Origin: a virus | Virus record (IMG/VR): IMGVR_UViG_3300050821_001265 | Coordinates: 1 to 64,000 of that record | Strand: one strand, 5' to 3' | DNA: 64,000 nucleotides | Part shown: in pieces, positions 30,799 through 37,964 of the stretch | How the letters are laid out: each line of letters starts with the position of its first letter | How positions within the stretch are numbered: the stretch's first letter is position 1 | Notes under the pieces: generated by a model | What the model was told of the DNA's origin: nothing | Databases searched by the model: none | Seen by the model: the letters and a program-made list of their open reading frames with translations, nothing else | Made by a program: the position numbers and the translations under genes

Positions 30799-32523
30799 AT
30801 GTTTACGCGACTGTGGCGCGCCTTCCTAGCGCGCTGGGGACGGCTATGGCCGTTTCCTTCCCTAGTCCCGGAGACCGCGCCGGTAGGCGTCCCGCAGCCC
30901 GTAGGAACCTCCCGGAGCGTTCCGGAGCCTCCCGGGCTAGGTCCGGCTATCCGCCTCCCGGAAACACCCGTAGGAGCCTCCCTAGCCGTCCCGGAGCCTC
31001 GCCCCGTAGGAGCCTCCCTAGCCGTTCCGGAGCCTCCCAGGCTAGGTCCGGCTAGCCGCGCCGGGAAAGCCTCCGGACGCGCCCCGGAGCCCCAGCGCGA
31101 CCCCTTCCCGCCCCCACCGCCTCCCGAAGATGGCTGCTACCTTACGGACGATATGGGCCCGGAGGAACAGCGCCGGAGGTTACGGGAGCAGTATGAGAAG
31201 GAGCGGCGGAAGCACGATAAGTTTGTGGAGCCGAAAGGTCCCCATCCGGTTAAGCGCCAGCGCGTCCCGGTAGTAATGGATGAAGAGGAGTTAGACGCGC
31301 ACGAACCGACGCACCATGTTCCTGAAAAGGAAAGAGCGCGGCCCATCCCTGCGCTCGATGGTCCGCTGGTACCTGAAGGCTTTTTAATTGACCAACATCA
31401 CGAAGGCGGAAAGGTCCTATTTGAAGAGGCTGAGTCCTGGGGTCAGTTTAATTTCCGCGATACTATCCTTGGCCAACTAGAGCGCTATTTTGTTTATCTG
31501 CGCCGTATGCGCCGGACTGATAAGTCAGCCTATGATTTGTATCGCGCTGTCGGCGCCACCATTGAGCCATATCTGTCCAATGTTTGGCATGGCGAGGCTG
31601 ACGCTGGGGACGCAGAACTGCTGTATAAATTCTCCGAGGAGACCATTGAGTATATGAAACGGGACGAACTATCCCCAGCCTTCATAAGAGACCGTCCAGC
31701 CTTCGGCTGTGTAACTTATGGAACCGATCCGCTTTCAGAAAGCCGCGAGTTGACCCAATCAACTAAAACAAAACGAGTTCTTTGGATACCCAAGTTCATG
31801 TACTTCACGAAATTCGAGAAGCCGCCAATCAAGTGGCAACCGATGTCCAGAGTCAAGGGCGACGTGTACGGTCTAACCGTATGGTGGGACCGTCCTCACG
31901 ATCCGAGGGAGTATCGACGCAAGTATGGCGTACCTCAAGACTTCGGGGTTTGGGTAAGCAAAGATGGTAAAACAATCCGCATCCTTAAGCAGCATCTGAA
32001 GTGGAACCGTTGGGCGTACCCTCACGACTTTAAGGACTGGGCGAAAAATCGCGGCGTGGATGTACAAGTTTTTCTTCGCCATCTGTTCATCATGGCGGTA
32101 AGACATGCGGAAGACATCGAGCTATCCATGGTCCGCGTCAACGTACACAAGCGCGACCTAACCGCCGTGTTCGGAGTAAACGTGGAGCGTCTCGCCTACT
32201 TCTTCCAGGATCGTGACTTTGCGCTTACGGCTACAGGTAGCCGCAAGCGTATCTTCCATCTCGTCAAACCGTATCAACGCAAGGACGGCAGCTGGACAAA
32301 GATGTACTTTGCCGGGGAGCGCGAGTTTGAATGGGCAGGGTACCACGTTCAGCTAACGGTTCCGGGTCTACATCATCAAAGCCTAAACACTTTCCATTAT
32401 GGTAGCATCGACAGCGGCAGAGTTAAGGATCCAGACAACCCAAAGAAATACGTTAGTACTGAATACATGGCCAAGATATTCGCGGAGTACATCCGTACTG
32501 GCAAGATTAGAAAAGGGGACTAG
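30799..32523 (+). CDS. Large hypothetical protein with Pro-rich repeat N-terminus
   Basis: 574 residues after AAGGAG. Residues 1-110 are low-complexity Pro/Val/Ala/Gly repeats (units such as PVGASLAVPEP) encoded by direct DNA repeats. Residues about 120-180 are highly charged. From about 195 on there is a folded domain with many Trp/Tyr (FGVWVSKDGKTIRIL, WNRWAYPHDFKDWAKNRG, LRHLFIMAVRHAEDIELSMVRV). No catalytic motif is recognised. It is one of the larger early or middle proteins. Confidence 0.6.
   Translation: MFTRLWRAFLARWGRLWPFPSLVPETAPVGVPQPVGTSRSVPEPPGLGPAIRLPETPVGASLAVPEPRPVGASLAVPEPPRLGPASRAGKASGRAPEPQRDPFPPPPPPEDGCYLTDDMGPEEQRRRLREQYEKERRKHDKFVEPKGPHPVKRQRVPVVMDEEELDAHEPTHHVPEKERARPIPALDGPLVPEGFLIDQHHEGGKVLFEEAESWGQFNFRDTILGQLERYFVYLRRMRRTDKSAYDLYRAVGATIEPYLSNVWHGEADAGDAELLYKFSEETIEYMKRDELSPAFIRDRPAFGCVTYGTDPLSESRELTQSTKTKRVLWIPKFMYFTKFEKPPIKWQPMSRVKGDVYGLTVWWDRPHDPREYRRKYGVPQDFGVWVSKDGKTIRILKQHLKWNRWAYPHDFKDWAKNRGVDVQVFLRHLFIMAVRHAEDIELSMVRVNVHKRDLTAVFGVNVERLAYFFQDRDFALTATGSRKRIFHLVKPYQRKDGSWTKMYFAGEREFEWAGYHVQLTVPGLHHQSLNTFHYGSIDSGRVKDPDNPKKYVSTEYMAKIFAEYIRTGKIRKGD
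30898..31060 (+). repeat. GC-rich direct repeats within the 30799 gene
   Basis: 34-bp units at 30967-31000 and 31003-31036 differ at one base. A third, diverged copy is at 30898-30931. Each outer copy is followed by a shared GCTAGGTCCGGCTA segment, so the larger unit repeats after 105 bp. The repeats keep the reading frame. Confidence 0.8.
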
Positions 32524-32525
32524 GA

Positions 32526-33203
32526 ATGAAACAAGGAGATAATCGTGGCCGCTGGGGTTCTGCGAGTAAGCGCGCAGCTGGACCGCATATGATCACTACC
32601 GAGGCGCAAACCTTAGATGAAGTTCTGGATATTTTGAAAGACAAGCAGCGCCGCAAGCCGTCACCGCCGACCCTACGTCAAGAGTTAGGTTTGAGCAAAC
32701 TTCAACGACGCAATGTAACTCTACCTATGGGCGGAGTCAAATTGACTCCGATAAAGTTACATCAACAAAATCGCGGACAGACATCAGTAATCGGACATCA
32801 GCCATGGACCGAGGCAGAAGTGGTAGAGGCGTATCGGTCGGGAATTGATAGGATAGTTGATCTAGGCAAACTGGCTAAGGTTCCGCTCAATCGAGTTCGC
32901 GCATGGTTGTACAAATTTGGAGTTTGGGAGATACCCGAAGTAGTCTCTCTCGAAAGATATCAGGATATGCTAAAGAAACAGAAAGAACGATTGGCCATTA
33001 GGAGAGCCAAGTCTAAGGATATACAGGAACGGCGGACGATTGCAATGCGTCGCCGCAAGAAAAATAATCTGCTTTGTGCTCCTTATGAAGAGACGATATC
33101 TGAATGGGAATTGAAAAGTAGCATAGAGTACACAGAACAACAAATCAAAAAGACTAATCAACTACACAAAGACCGTCTTGTCTGGATAAAGGAGAACGAA
33201 TAA
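32526..33203 (+). CDS. Basic hypothetical protein with HTH-like segment
   Basis: 225 residues. A disordered basic N-terminus, then PWTEAEVVEAYRSGIDRIVDLGKLAKVPLNRVRAWLYKFG (about 94-131), which reads like a homeodomain/terminase-small-type HTH, and a long Lys/Arg/Glu helix to the end. It could be a DNA-binding protein; a small terminase is one possibility, not proven. Confidence 0.55.
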   Translation: MKQGDNRGRWGSASKRAAGPHMITTEAQTLDEVLDILKDKQRRKPSPPTLRQELGLSKLQRRNVTLPMGGVKLTPIKLHQQNRGQTSVIGHQPWTEAEVVEAYRSGIDRIVDLGKLAKVPLNRVRAWLYKFGVWEIPEVVSLERYQDMLKKQKERLAIRRAKSKDIQERRTIAMRRRKKNNLLCAPYEETISEWELKSSIEYTEQQIKKTNQLHKDRLVWIKENE

Positions 33204-33258
33204 GGCTGCAAGCTACGAGATGGCCAAACAACTTCAATTACTACCGGGAGGTGTCGTG

Positions 33259-33459
33259 ATGATTCACCAAAGAGCGCTAGTGTACGCTTTTATAATCGCA
33301 ATGATGATTATCGCGCTCTGGCTTCTATCTGATTGTAGCTCTGACTATAGCCGCGAGCGTAACAGCGGTGGAATGAAAAATGGAGTCATCACTGATCTAC
33401 ATAAATACTGTTTGGAGTTTCCAAAGGACGCTGCGTGTCAAGGAAAGGAGAGCAAATGA
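33259..33459 (+). CDS. Small membrane protein
   Basis: 66 residues from ATG 33259, favoured over 33220 because GGGAGG precedes it by 8. One hydrophobic helix (residues about 7-24), then a Cys-containing polar tail (LSDCSS, KYCLEFPKDAAC) suited to a periplasmic disulfide. Lipoprotein-like LSDC is at the helix end. Confidence 0.65.
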   Translation: MIHQRALVYAFIIAMMIIALWLLSDCSSDYSRERNSGGMKNGVITDLHKYCLEFPKDAACQGKESK

Positions 33460-33713
33460 TGGACGATCTAACTGAATGGAAGAAGCGCGCGGATGGCGGC
33501 GATAGCCGCTATGCGATAGCGCTAGCACTAATGGCTATTGCGGAAGCTATCAGTGATAAGGGAACAAAGGAGGTAGGAATCATAGACCATGTTAGCTCAT
33601 CGCTAGACGATAAGTTTGATACGTTGATTCGAGTCATGGAGAGACTACCAGAGGAGGAGGGTGATACGCCACTATCACCTCCTCTGAAGCGGCGATGGTG
33701 GCATCGAACCTAA
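33456..33713 (+). CDS. Small helical hypothetical protein
   Basis: 85 residues from ATGATG at 33456 (AAAGGAGAG upstream). Mostly helical, with a basic RRWWHRT end. An AG-rich hairpin (33649-33686) is near its 3' end. Confidence 0.65.
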   Translation: MMDDLTEWKKRADGGDSRYAIALALMAIAEAISDKGTKEVGIIDHVSSSLDDKFDTLIRVMERLPEEEGDTPLSPPLKRRWWHRT

Positions 33714-33761
33714 AGACGCCTTCGGAATACTAACTACCAACCACAACCAGGAGTAAAGCAA

Positions 33762-33875
33762 ATGGAAGAGTTGAGAGAGCGCATCAACAATCTCTATGGC
33801 GCCTTGCTTTTGAGCGCCATAAAAATAAAAGAGTTGGAGGAGGAAAAAAAGAAGCGAAATGGAAGCAAACGATAA
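33762..33875 (+). CDS. 37-residue coiled-coil peptide
   Basis: AGGAG upstream. Glu/Lys/Leu-rich helix. An 8-bp hairpin (33795-33821) lies in it, and the intrinsic terminator follows 8 bases after its stop. Confidence 0.6.
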   Translation: MEELRERINNLYGALLLSAIKIKELEEEKKKRNGSKR

Positions 33876-33883
33876 TAAGATTG

Positions 33884-33916
33884 AACCCCAGGCGGTCTCC
33901 CGTCCTGGGGTTTTTT
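33884..33916 (+). terminator. Strong rightward intrinsic terminator
   Basis: AACCCCAGG (33884-33892), an inner CGG/CCG pair, CCTGGGG (33904-33910), then six T (33911-33916). It ends the main rightward transcript. A frame opening at 33859 reads through it, but the GTG at 33934 is the better start for the next gene. Confidence 0.85.
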
Positions 33917-33933
33917 CATTTCGGAGTTGCGCA

Positions 33934-34173
33934 GTGATTGAGATTTGGAAATGCGGCTTCTGTGGCCGTCCTTACTGGAAATGTAGGTGTAACTTGAAGA
34001 CCGATAAATGTAAGCTATGCGGCAAGCGTATCTATCTAATCAAGACTGGGAAGGGAAAGGAGACCTACAAGTGGGTAACTGATCCGGACAAGCCAACGTC
34101 ATGGACGTGTAAAGTCAATATTGACTTCCCGCTTCGATCTCACAGCCCGGAGAATAAAAATGAAGACAACTAG
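33934..34173 (+). CDS. Zinc-ribbon protein
   Basis: 79 residues with GTG start at 33934 (CGGAG upstream), chosen over ATG 33859 because the latter reads through the terminator. CGFCGRPYWKCRC, then CKLCGKR, gives several CxxC pairs. A small metal-binding protein of unknown role, expressed after the terminator and so needing read-through or its own promoter. Confidence 0.6.
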   Translation: MIEIWKCGFCGRPYWKCRCNLKTDKCKLCGKRIYLIKTGKGKETYKWVTDPDKPTSWTCKVNIDFPLRSHSPENKNEDN

Positions 34174-34417
34174 AGTTCCAGCGGAGCGCTGCATCGGATG
34201 CGGAGAAGAAAATGACACGGCTTCAAATATTGACCAACAAACGCCAAGTCCTGGCGATCTATCAATTTGCATCAAATGCGGATACCTAAGCATATTCACA
34301 AAAGACCTACGTCACCGTCCATTGACGGTAAAGGAATTAGAGGAGGCATCAGCCGATCCACGTATTCAAATTATACAAATGGTAAGACGCCATGTTATAA
34401 AAAACCCCGATGCTTGA
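34160..34417 (+). CDS. Zinc-ribbon protein, paralogue of the 756-1034 gene
   Basis: 85 residues from ATG 34160 (GGAG upstream). CIGCGEEN, then PSPGDLSICIKCGYLSIFTKDL and RPLTVKELEEA, match the signature of the left-end zinc-ribbon gene but without a membrane helix. Its last codons overlap the leftward terminator hairpin. It is the last rightward gene. Confidence 0.75.
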   Translation: MKTTRVPAERCIGCGEENDTASNIDQQTPSPGDLSICIKCGYLSIFTKDLRHRPLTVKELEEASADPRIQIIQMVRRHVIKNPDA

Positions 34418-34429
34418 TAGCACCGGGGT
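34399..34429 (-). terminator. Strong leftward intrinsic terminator
   Basis: Read leftward: ACCCCGGTGC, 6-nt loop, GCATCGGGGT (10 bp with one G-T pair), then a run of T (34403-34399). It ends the late operon exactly where the rightward block stops, and overlaps the 3' end of the convergent gene. Confidence 0.9.
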
Positions 34430-34472
34430 CAGTCTCCGCACAGTCCCTGGTCTCGGGAGTAAGATCAGGGTT
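34430..34472. other. Short convergent spacer
   Basis: Only a few dozen bases between the terminator and the last late gene. Nothing else is seen. Confidence 0.5.
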
Positions 34473-34628
34473 TCAATATCCTTGCGTCTTTACAGAGCGT
34501 CTCTGCGCTGCGGCGAATATCTTGCGTTCTTGATCCGTCAACTTCCGTTCGCGCGGCTGACGAAATTTCCGTAACCGAAAGCGCGTCATAATCCGCGCGC
34601 GCAGCTTCCTACAATACTCGCAGCTCAT
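34473..34628 (-). CDS. Small basic CxxC protein
   Basis: 51 residues from ATG 34628 (GAGAG upstream). MSCEYCRKLRARI, then a very basic middle and PRERKLTDQERKIFAAAQ. Possibly DNA- or RNA-binding. Last gene of the late operon. Confidence 0.6.
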   Translation of the reverse strand: MSCEYCRKLRARIMTRFRLRKFRQPRERKLTDQERKIFAAAQRRSVKTQGY

Positions 34629-34629
34629 G

Positions 34630-35286
34630 TTACGTCTCTCTAACATCCACGTGAACGATAACACCAGCCGGCGCTTCAATCGTAACATTCACGTGAAGCT
34701 CAGCGGCTGGCGGTCCCGGATGCTGTTCAAGCGGAGGCGGATGCGATGGATCGTCAGGAACTTGCGCGCCGCCAACTGACTCCGCGATAGCCTCGCAGAT
34801 CGCCTCAAAGTGTTCGTTGTAAAGATTGCTGTCCGAAGTATTATCGCAGAAGCAGACTTCGAGTAGGATCGCTGGCTTATTAGTTCCGTTCAGGAACGCC
34901 AAGCCGCCATTATATTTGGCGCCGCGATTTGTAAACTTCCCCGCCCCAACGATAGCGTCGCAGACCCTCTTCGCGAGTGACTCTTGCGACACGTACAAGA
35001 CCTCCGTCCCATGAGCGCTATGATTGTAAGCATTAAAGTGGCAGCTCACATCATAGTCGCGGGATTGTTTGTTATGCCACGCGACGATTGTATTGAGGTT
35101 TTCATTTTGGCTATGGGAGGTGTCGTCGTGAAATTTCACACAGCCAACTCCCGCGCTCGCCAGCATCTCAGCTACCCGATCAACGACCTTGCGCGCCTCG
35201 TTCACTTCATCCAGCTGCGGCGGGACCGGAGACCCGCTCGCGCCACGGATATATTTTCCATGTCCTGAGCTAATAGCGATTTTCAT
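34630..35286 (-). CDS. N-acetylmuramoyl-L-alanine amidase (Amidase_3) endolysin
   Basis: 218 residues. The amidase_3 fold is clear: SSGHGKY (first zinc His, about residue 9), NEARKVVDRVAEML (Glu ligand), SCHFNAY (second His, about residue 82) and the catalytic-Glu strand LLEVCFCDN. The C-terminal 45 residues are a Pro-rich linker and a short beta segment, not a known wall-binding domain. It cleaves the amide bond between MurNAc and the stem peptide. No signal peptide, so it needs a holin or other export. Confidence 0.9.
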   Translation of the reverse strand: MKIAISSGHGKYIRGASGSPVPPQLDEVNEARKVVDRVAEMLASAGVGCVKFHDDTSHSQNENLNTIVAWHNKQSRDYDVSCHFNAYNHSAHGTEVLYVSQESLAKRVCDAIVGAGKFTNRGAKYNGGLAFLNGTNKPAILLEVCFCDNTSDSNLYNEHFEAICEAIAESVGGAQVPDDPSHPPPLEQHPGPPAAELHVNVTIEAPAGVIVHVDVRET

Positions 35287-35521
35287 TTTTGGGGTCCCTT
35301 TGTTGGTAGTGCTTCAGCACGAATAGCCGAACCGCCGATGTTAGGTTGAACGGTTCGTATCCCGCTTTGATTTGATCGATCAATTCTTGTAGACTGATCC
35401 CTTGGTCCTTAGCTATCTGACGAAGAGCGGACCAGTACTCGACTTCCAAGGATAGACTAGTTTGTCTGCCACGTACTTCAACAGATCGCTTCTTCGCCTG
35501 CGCCATTGATGCCCCCATCAT
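35270..35521 (-). CDS. RHH_4-type ribbon-helix-helix protein
   Basis: 83 residues (a start at 35506 is possible). RGRQTSLSLEVEYWSALRQIAKDQGISLQELIDQI followed by NLTSAVRLFVLKHYQQ is the RHH_4 pattern common in alphaproteobacteria: an N-terminal strand for DNA contact and two helices. A transcription factor inside a lysis cassette; overlaps the amidase start by 17 bases. Confidence 0.8.
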   Translation of the reverse strand: MMGASMAQAKKRSVEVRGRQTSLSLEVEYWSALRQIAKDQGISLQELIDQIKAGYEPFNLTSAVRLFVLKHYQQRDPKNENRY

Positions 35522-35539
35522 AGCGCCGCCCCGTGCTTA

Positions 35540-35680
35540 TCATTTTTTCATTTGCTGTCGTAACAATAGCTCCACTGCCTCTACTATCCAACGATACGTC
35601 TCAACAAATTGATCGTTCTTCAGAGCGTCAATTTCCTCCTTGCGCTTTAGCAGCGCTTGAATCTTTTCATCATCGCTCAT
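35540..35680 (-). CDS. Small helical protein
   Basis: 46 residues, ATGA overlap with the upstream gene. Charged helix (EKIQALLKRKEEIDALKND) then an amphipathic helix. Possibly a lysis accessory by position. Confidence 0.6.
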   Translation of the reverse strand: MSDDEKIQALLKRKEEIDALKNDQFVETYRWIVEAVELLLRQQMKK

Positions 35681-36114
35681 GGAAATTTCATCGGCTCAAA
35701 TATTGGTATATCAATCTCCTTGAATACCGGAGACCTTCCACGAAAGCTATTAGGACGCGCCGGTGGCGCTGGCGGCGCTGGTAACGACTCCGACCCATAC
35801 GGTCGCGGCGGCGCTTGTAACAACTTGAGCGCATCGTCCGGTAGGATACAATGCATCGCCTTTTCGGTTAGATCGTTAGTGTCTTTGATCATCGTGGCCC
35901 ACTGCGTGAACAGTTTGTCCTGAGACTTAAACAACTCAACAGCTGTCGTTTCCGTTCTCGTTGTGATCCTATTCATGTAATAATAAAACAAACCCATCAA
36001 TGCGAGGTTCGTGATGATCATAGCCAGCACCAATGGCATATTGCGGAAGGTTTCAACCGCCCCGGTCGCGACGGTGCCGACTGCCTTTACGCCTTCCTCC
36101 ATTACGCCTGACAT
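35677..36114 (-). CDS. Single-span membrane protein, candidate holin/pinholin
   Basis: 145 residues. One strong membrane helix at about residues 28-47 (LVLAMIITNLALMGLFYYYM), a charged middle and a Pro-rich C-terminus. Its place between two wall hydrolases makes a holin or spanin-like lysis role likely, but no family signature is present. Confidence 0.6.
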   Translation of the reverse strand: MSGVMEEGVKAVGTVATGAVETFRNMPLVLAMIITNLALMGLFYYYMNRITTRTETTAVELFKSQDKLFTQWATMIKDTNDLTEKAMHCILPDDALKLLQAPPRPYGSESLPAPPAPPARPNSFRGRSPVFKEIDIPIFEPMKFP

Positions 36115-36123
36115 GTTCGTCTC

Positions 36124-37128
36124 CTACGCCACTGGCGTATCGTCTATTGGTTCCATCTCATCAATAAATCTTTGGATCAACCGGAATAGATCATCGGCCT
36201 CCGGGCGCAGTTCCGCTTCCTTGCGTTTGATCGGTCCCCAGTGATCCTTGAGGACGCGAAGTCCGACCGCGCAAACCTCGACGCAAAACTGCGGGCAGTG
36301 CTTACACATGGTCTGAAAATTGAAACCCTTGCCGCTTCCGTAGCATCCCCAATCGGAACTACTACAACTGACGTCTTCAGAGAAGATGTCAAGCGCGCAG
36401 AGCGGTTGTGATCCGTCTAATCCGCCACCGGCCAGATACTCATCATATAATTTTTGCATCTCCGGCGAAGCCGACAACGAGTTAGCCGATTGCTGATACA
36501 ACCCAGCTTCAGCCGTGTCGCTCGATGTATTGCTCGCGGATTGGTCGCGACCTTCGCAGTGCTGACCGCTACTCTCCCGCATCCCTAGTCCCATCAATAA
36601 TACGAACAAATGCCGAAGGGTATCGGGTCCAGCCTCCTCATTGTCCATACCAATCGAATTAAAATTTGACCGGTACCAACTAAGCGCGTCCTTCGCGTCA
36701 TCGTATGTATCGGCTTTCGCCATCTCGCGCGCGGACGAATCACCAGCCAAGTATTTGCGATAGACCGTACTCCACGCGAGCGCCATACCTTGAATATATC
36801 CAGCCGGCGCGCGTCCGCGATCATGCCAATTATAGGACGCTATCTTGCTCTTGTTCGCTACCTCGCAGATAGCATCGATTTGCTCATCGTTGAGAACAGC
36901 AAACATCGGAGGTGGATACGGCGGCAGATCAAACTCGCGTTCAAGCGCAACCCACGTATCAGTGCCGACGATGCCATCAACAGTCAAGTTTTGCTCCTCC
37001 TGGAACTCCTCGACCGCTTCCTCCGTAATAGACCCGAAGTCGGAGTCAAGCGGTTCACATTCCAGACACTGCTGGACGATCAGAACATCCGGACCGTAGC
37101 TCCCATATTTCAATAATGGGCGTCCCAT
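36124..37128 (-). CDS. Peptidoglycan-binding lysozyme/transglycosylase-like endolysin
   Basis: 334 residues, GAGAGGGG before the start. Residues 1-60 are a PG_binding_1 repeat (YGPDVLIVQQCLE, FGSITEEAVEEFQEEQNLTVDGIVGTDTW). Further on, GLGMRESSG with a Glu in the first helix and AEAGLYQQSANS later recall lytic transglycosylases (E-S-S-G, then a GLxQ-like segment). An unusual Cys cluster (CYGSG, CKHCPQFCVEVC) lies at about 262-290. Probably a second wall-degrading enzyme. Confidence 0.7.
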   Translation of the reverse strand: MGRPLLKYGSYGPDVLIVQQCLECEPLDSDFGSITEEAVEEFQEEQNLTVDGIVGTDTWVALEREFDLPPYPPPMFAVLNDEQIDAICEVANKSKIASYNWHDRGRAPAGYIQGMALAWSTVYRKYLAGDSSAREMAKADTYDDAKDALSWYRSNFNSIGMDNEEAGPDTLRHLFVLLMGLGMRESSGQHCEGRDQSASNTSSDTAEAGLYQQSANSLSASPEMQKLYDEYLAGGGLDGSQPLCALDIFSEDVSCSSSDWGCYGSGKGFNFQTMCKHCPQFCVEVCAVGLRVLKDHWGPIKRKEAELRPEADDLFRLIQRFIDEMEPIDDTPVA

Positions 37129-37138
37129 AGTTCCCCTC

Positions 37139-37234
37139 TCAGTGTACCGGGAATACCAGCACGATCGTCAGCACGATCATCATCAGCGCGAAAAGAGCGA
37201 GCACGACAATCAGGCGTTCCCACCATTTCATCAT
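37139..37234 (-). CDS. 31-residue membrane peptide in the lysis region
   Basis: Starts with adjacent ATGATG. Two charged or Trp residues, then an almost continuous hydrophobic helix (LIVVLALFALMMIVLTIVLV), ending VFPVH. Next to the endolysin gene, so a candidate lysis or antiholin-type peptide. Confidence 0.6.
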   Translation of the reverse strand: MMKWWERLIVVLALFALMMIVLTIVLVFPVH

Positions 37235-37257
37235 GCTCGCCTATTACTGCCTAGCGT

Positions 37258-37854
37258 TTATTTTTTCGCTGCTGCTGGCGCCGCTCCTGATGGCGCCGGA
37301 TGCGCACCACTCGGAACGCCAACGACGATCCATCCAGTTGTCGGTGTCCAAGCCACCTTCCATTCAATAGGCGGTTGGCCCTCAACGGGTGGCGGCGTGA
37401 CTTCAGGTGGCAACACAATCGGATGCGATGGTGTCCATGGAAATACTGGTAGTTGTACCGCAATCGGCGGACTACCAGGCGGTGATGTTGGCGGCGCTGG
37501 AATGTAGATCGGATGTTCGGGATGTGCTCCCGCTGGCGGCTGCGGCTTCACTCCAGGCCCCATCCCGCCGCCCCAATAACCAGGAGGCATCTGAGGTGGG
37601 CCCCAAATCCCAAGCGGTGGTTGCCCCGGTTGCGGCCCAGGCGGACCCGCATCCACATAAGGCGGCCACGGATTAGCAATAGGGTGACTCGGGTGAACCG
37701 GAGACCAACTAGGCGGTTGGCTTGGCCATGGCGGCTGCGGCATCGGGAACCCGATGTCAACATAAGGCGGCCTGCCACCAGGCATCGGTCCACCGCCGAT
37801 GCTCAAGGTTGGATCATACATTTCACCAATAATAACGACGGGTCTTCCTGCCAT
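37258..37854 (-). CDS. Proline-rich structural-like protein
   Basis: 198 residues after AAAGGAG, about a third Pro with many Gly, His and Trp. Repeats of PPWP/HPIxxP type; the C-terminus has a folded-looking WKVAWTPTTGWIVVGVP. Probably an extended virion or fibre linker. No enzymatic motif. Confidence 0.65.
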   Translation of the reverse strand: MAGRPVVIIGEMYDPTLSIGGGPMPGGRPPYVDIGFPMPQPPWPSQPPSWSPVHPSHPIANPWPPYVDAGPPGPQPGQPPLGIWGPPQMPPGYWGGGMGPGVKPQPPAGAHPEHPIYIPAPPTSPPGSPPIAVQLPVFPWTPSHPIVLPPEVTPPPVEGQPPIEWKVAWTPTTGWIVVGVPSGAHPAPSGAAPAAAKK

Positions 37855-37964
37855 GGTAACAACTCCTTTGCGGTTGATTGGGGTTCAATTTAAGAGATGC
37901 GCTAACACCCCTACAATTAGCGTATCGGCTTATCAGGTATTCGTTCTGCGAGTGATCTTATCTG
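37855..37964 (-). other. Intergenic spacer
   Basis: About 110 bases. Only an 11-codon ATGA-coupled frame and the ribosome site of the Pro-rich gene are seen; no terminator. Confidence 0.5.

Noticed and set aside
30898-31060. CRISPR-like array
   Set aside because: Only two to three diverging repeats, no unique spacers, and the repeats maintain a reading frame.
33859-34173. ATG start at 33859 for the zinc-ribbon gene
   Set aside because: The frame would translate straight through a strong terminator; GTG 33934 has its own CGGAG.
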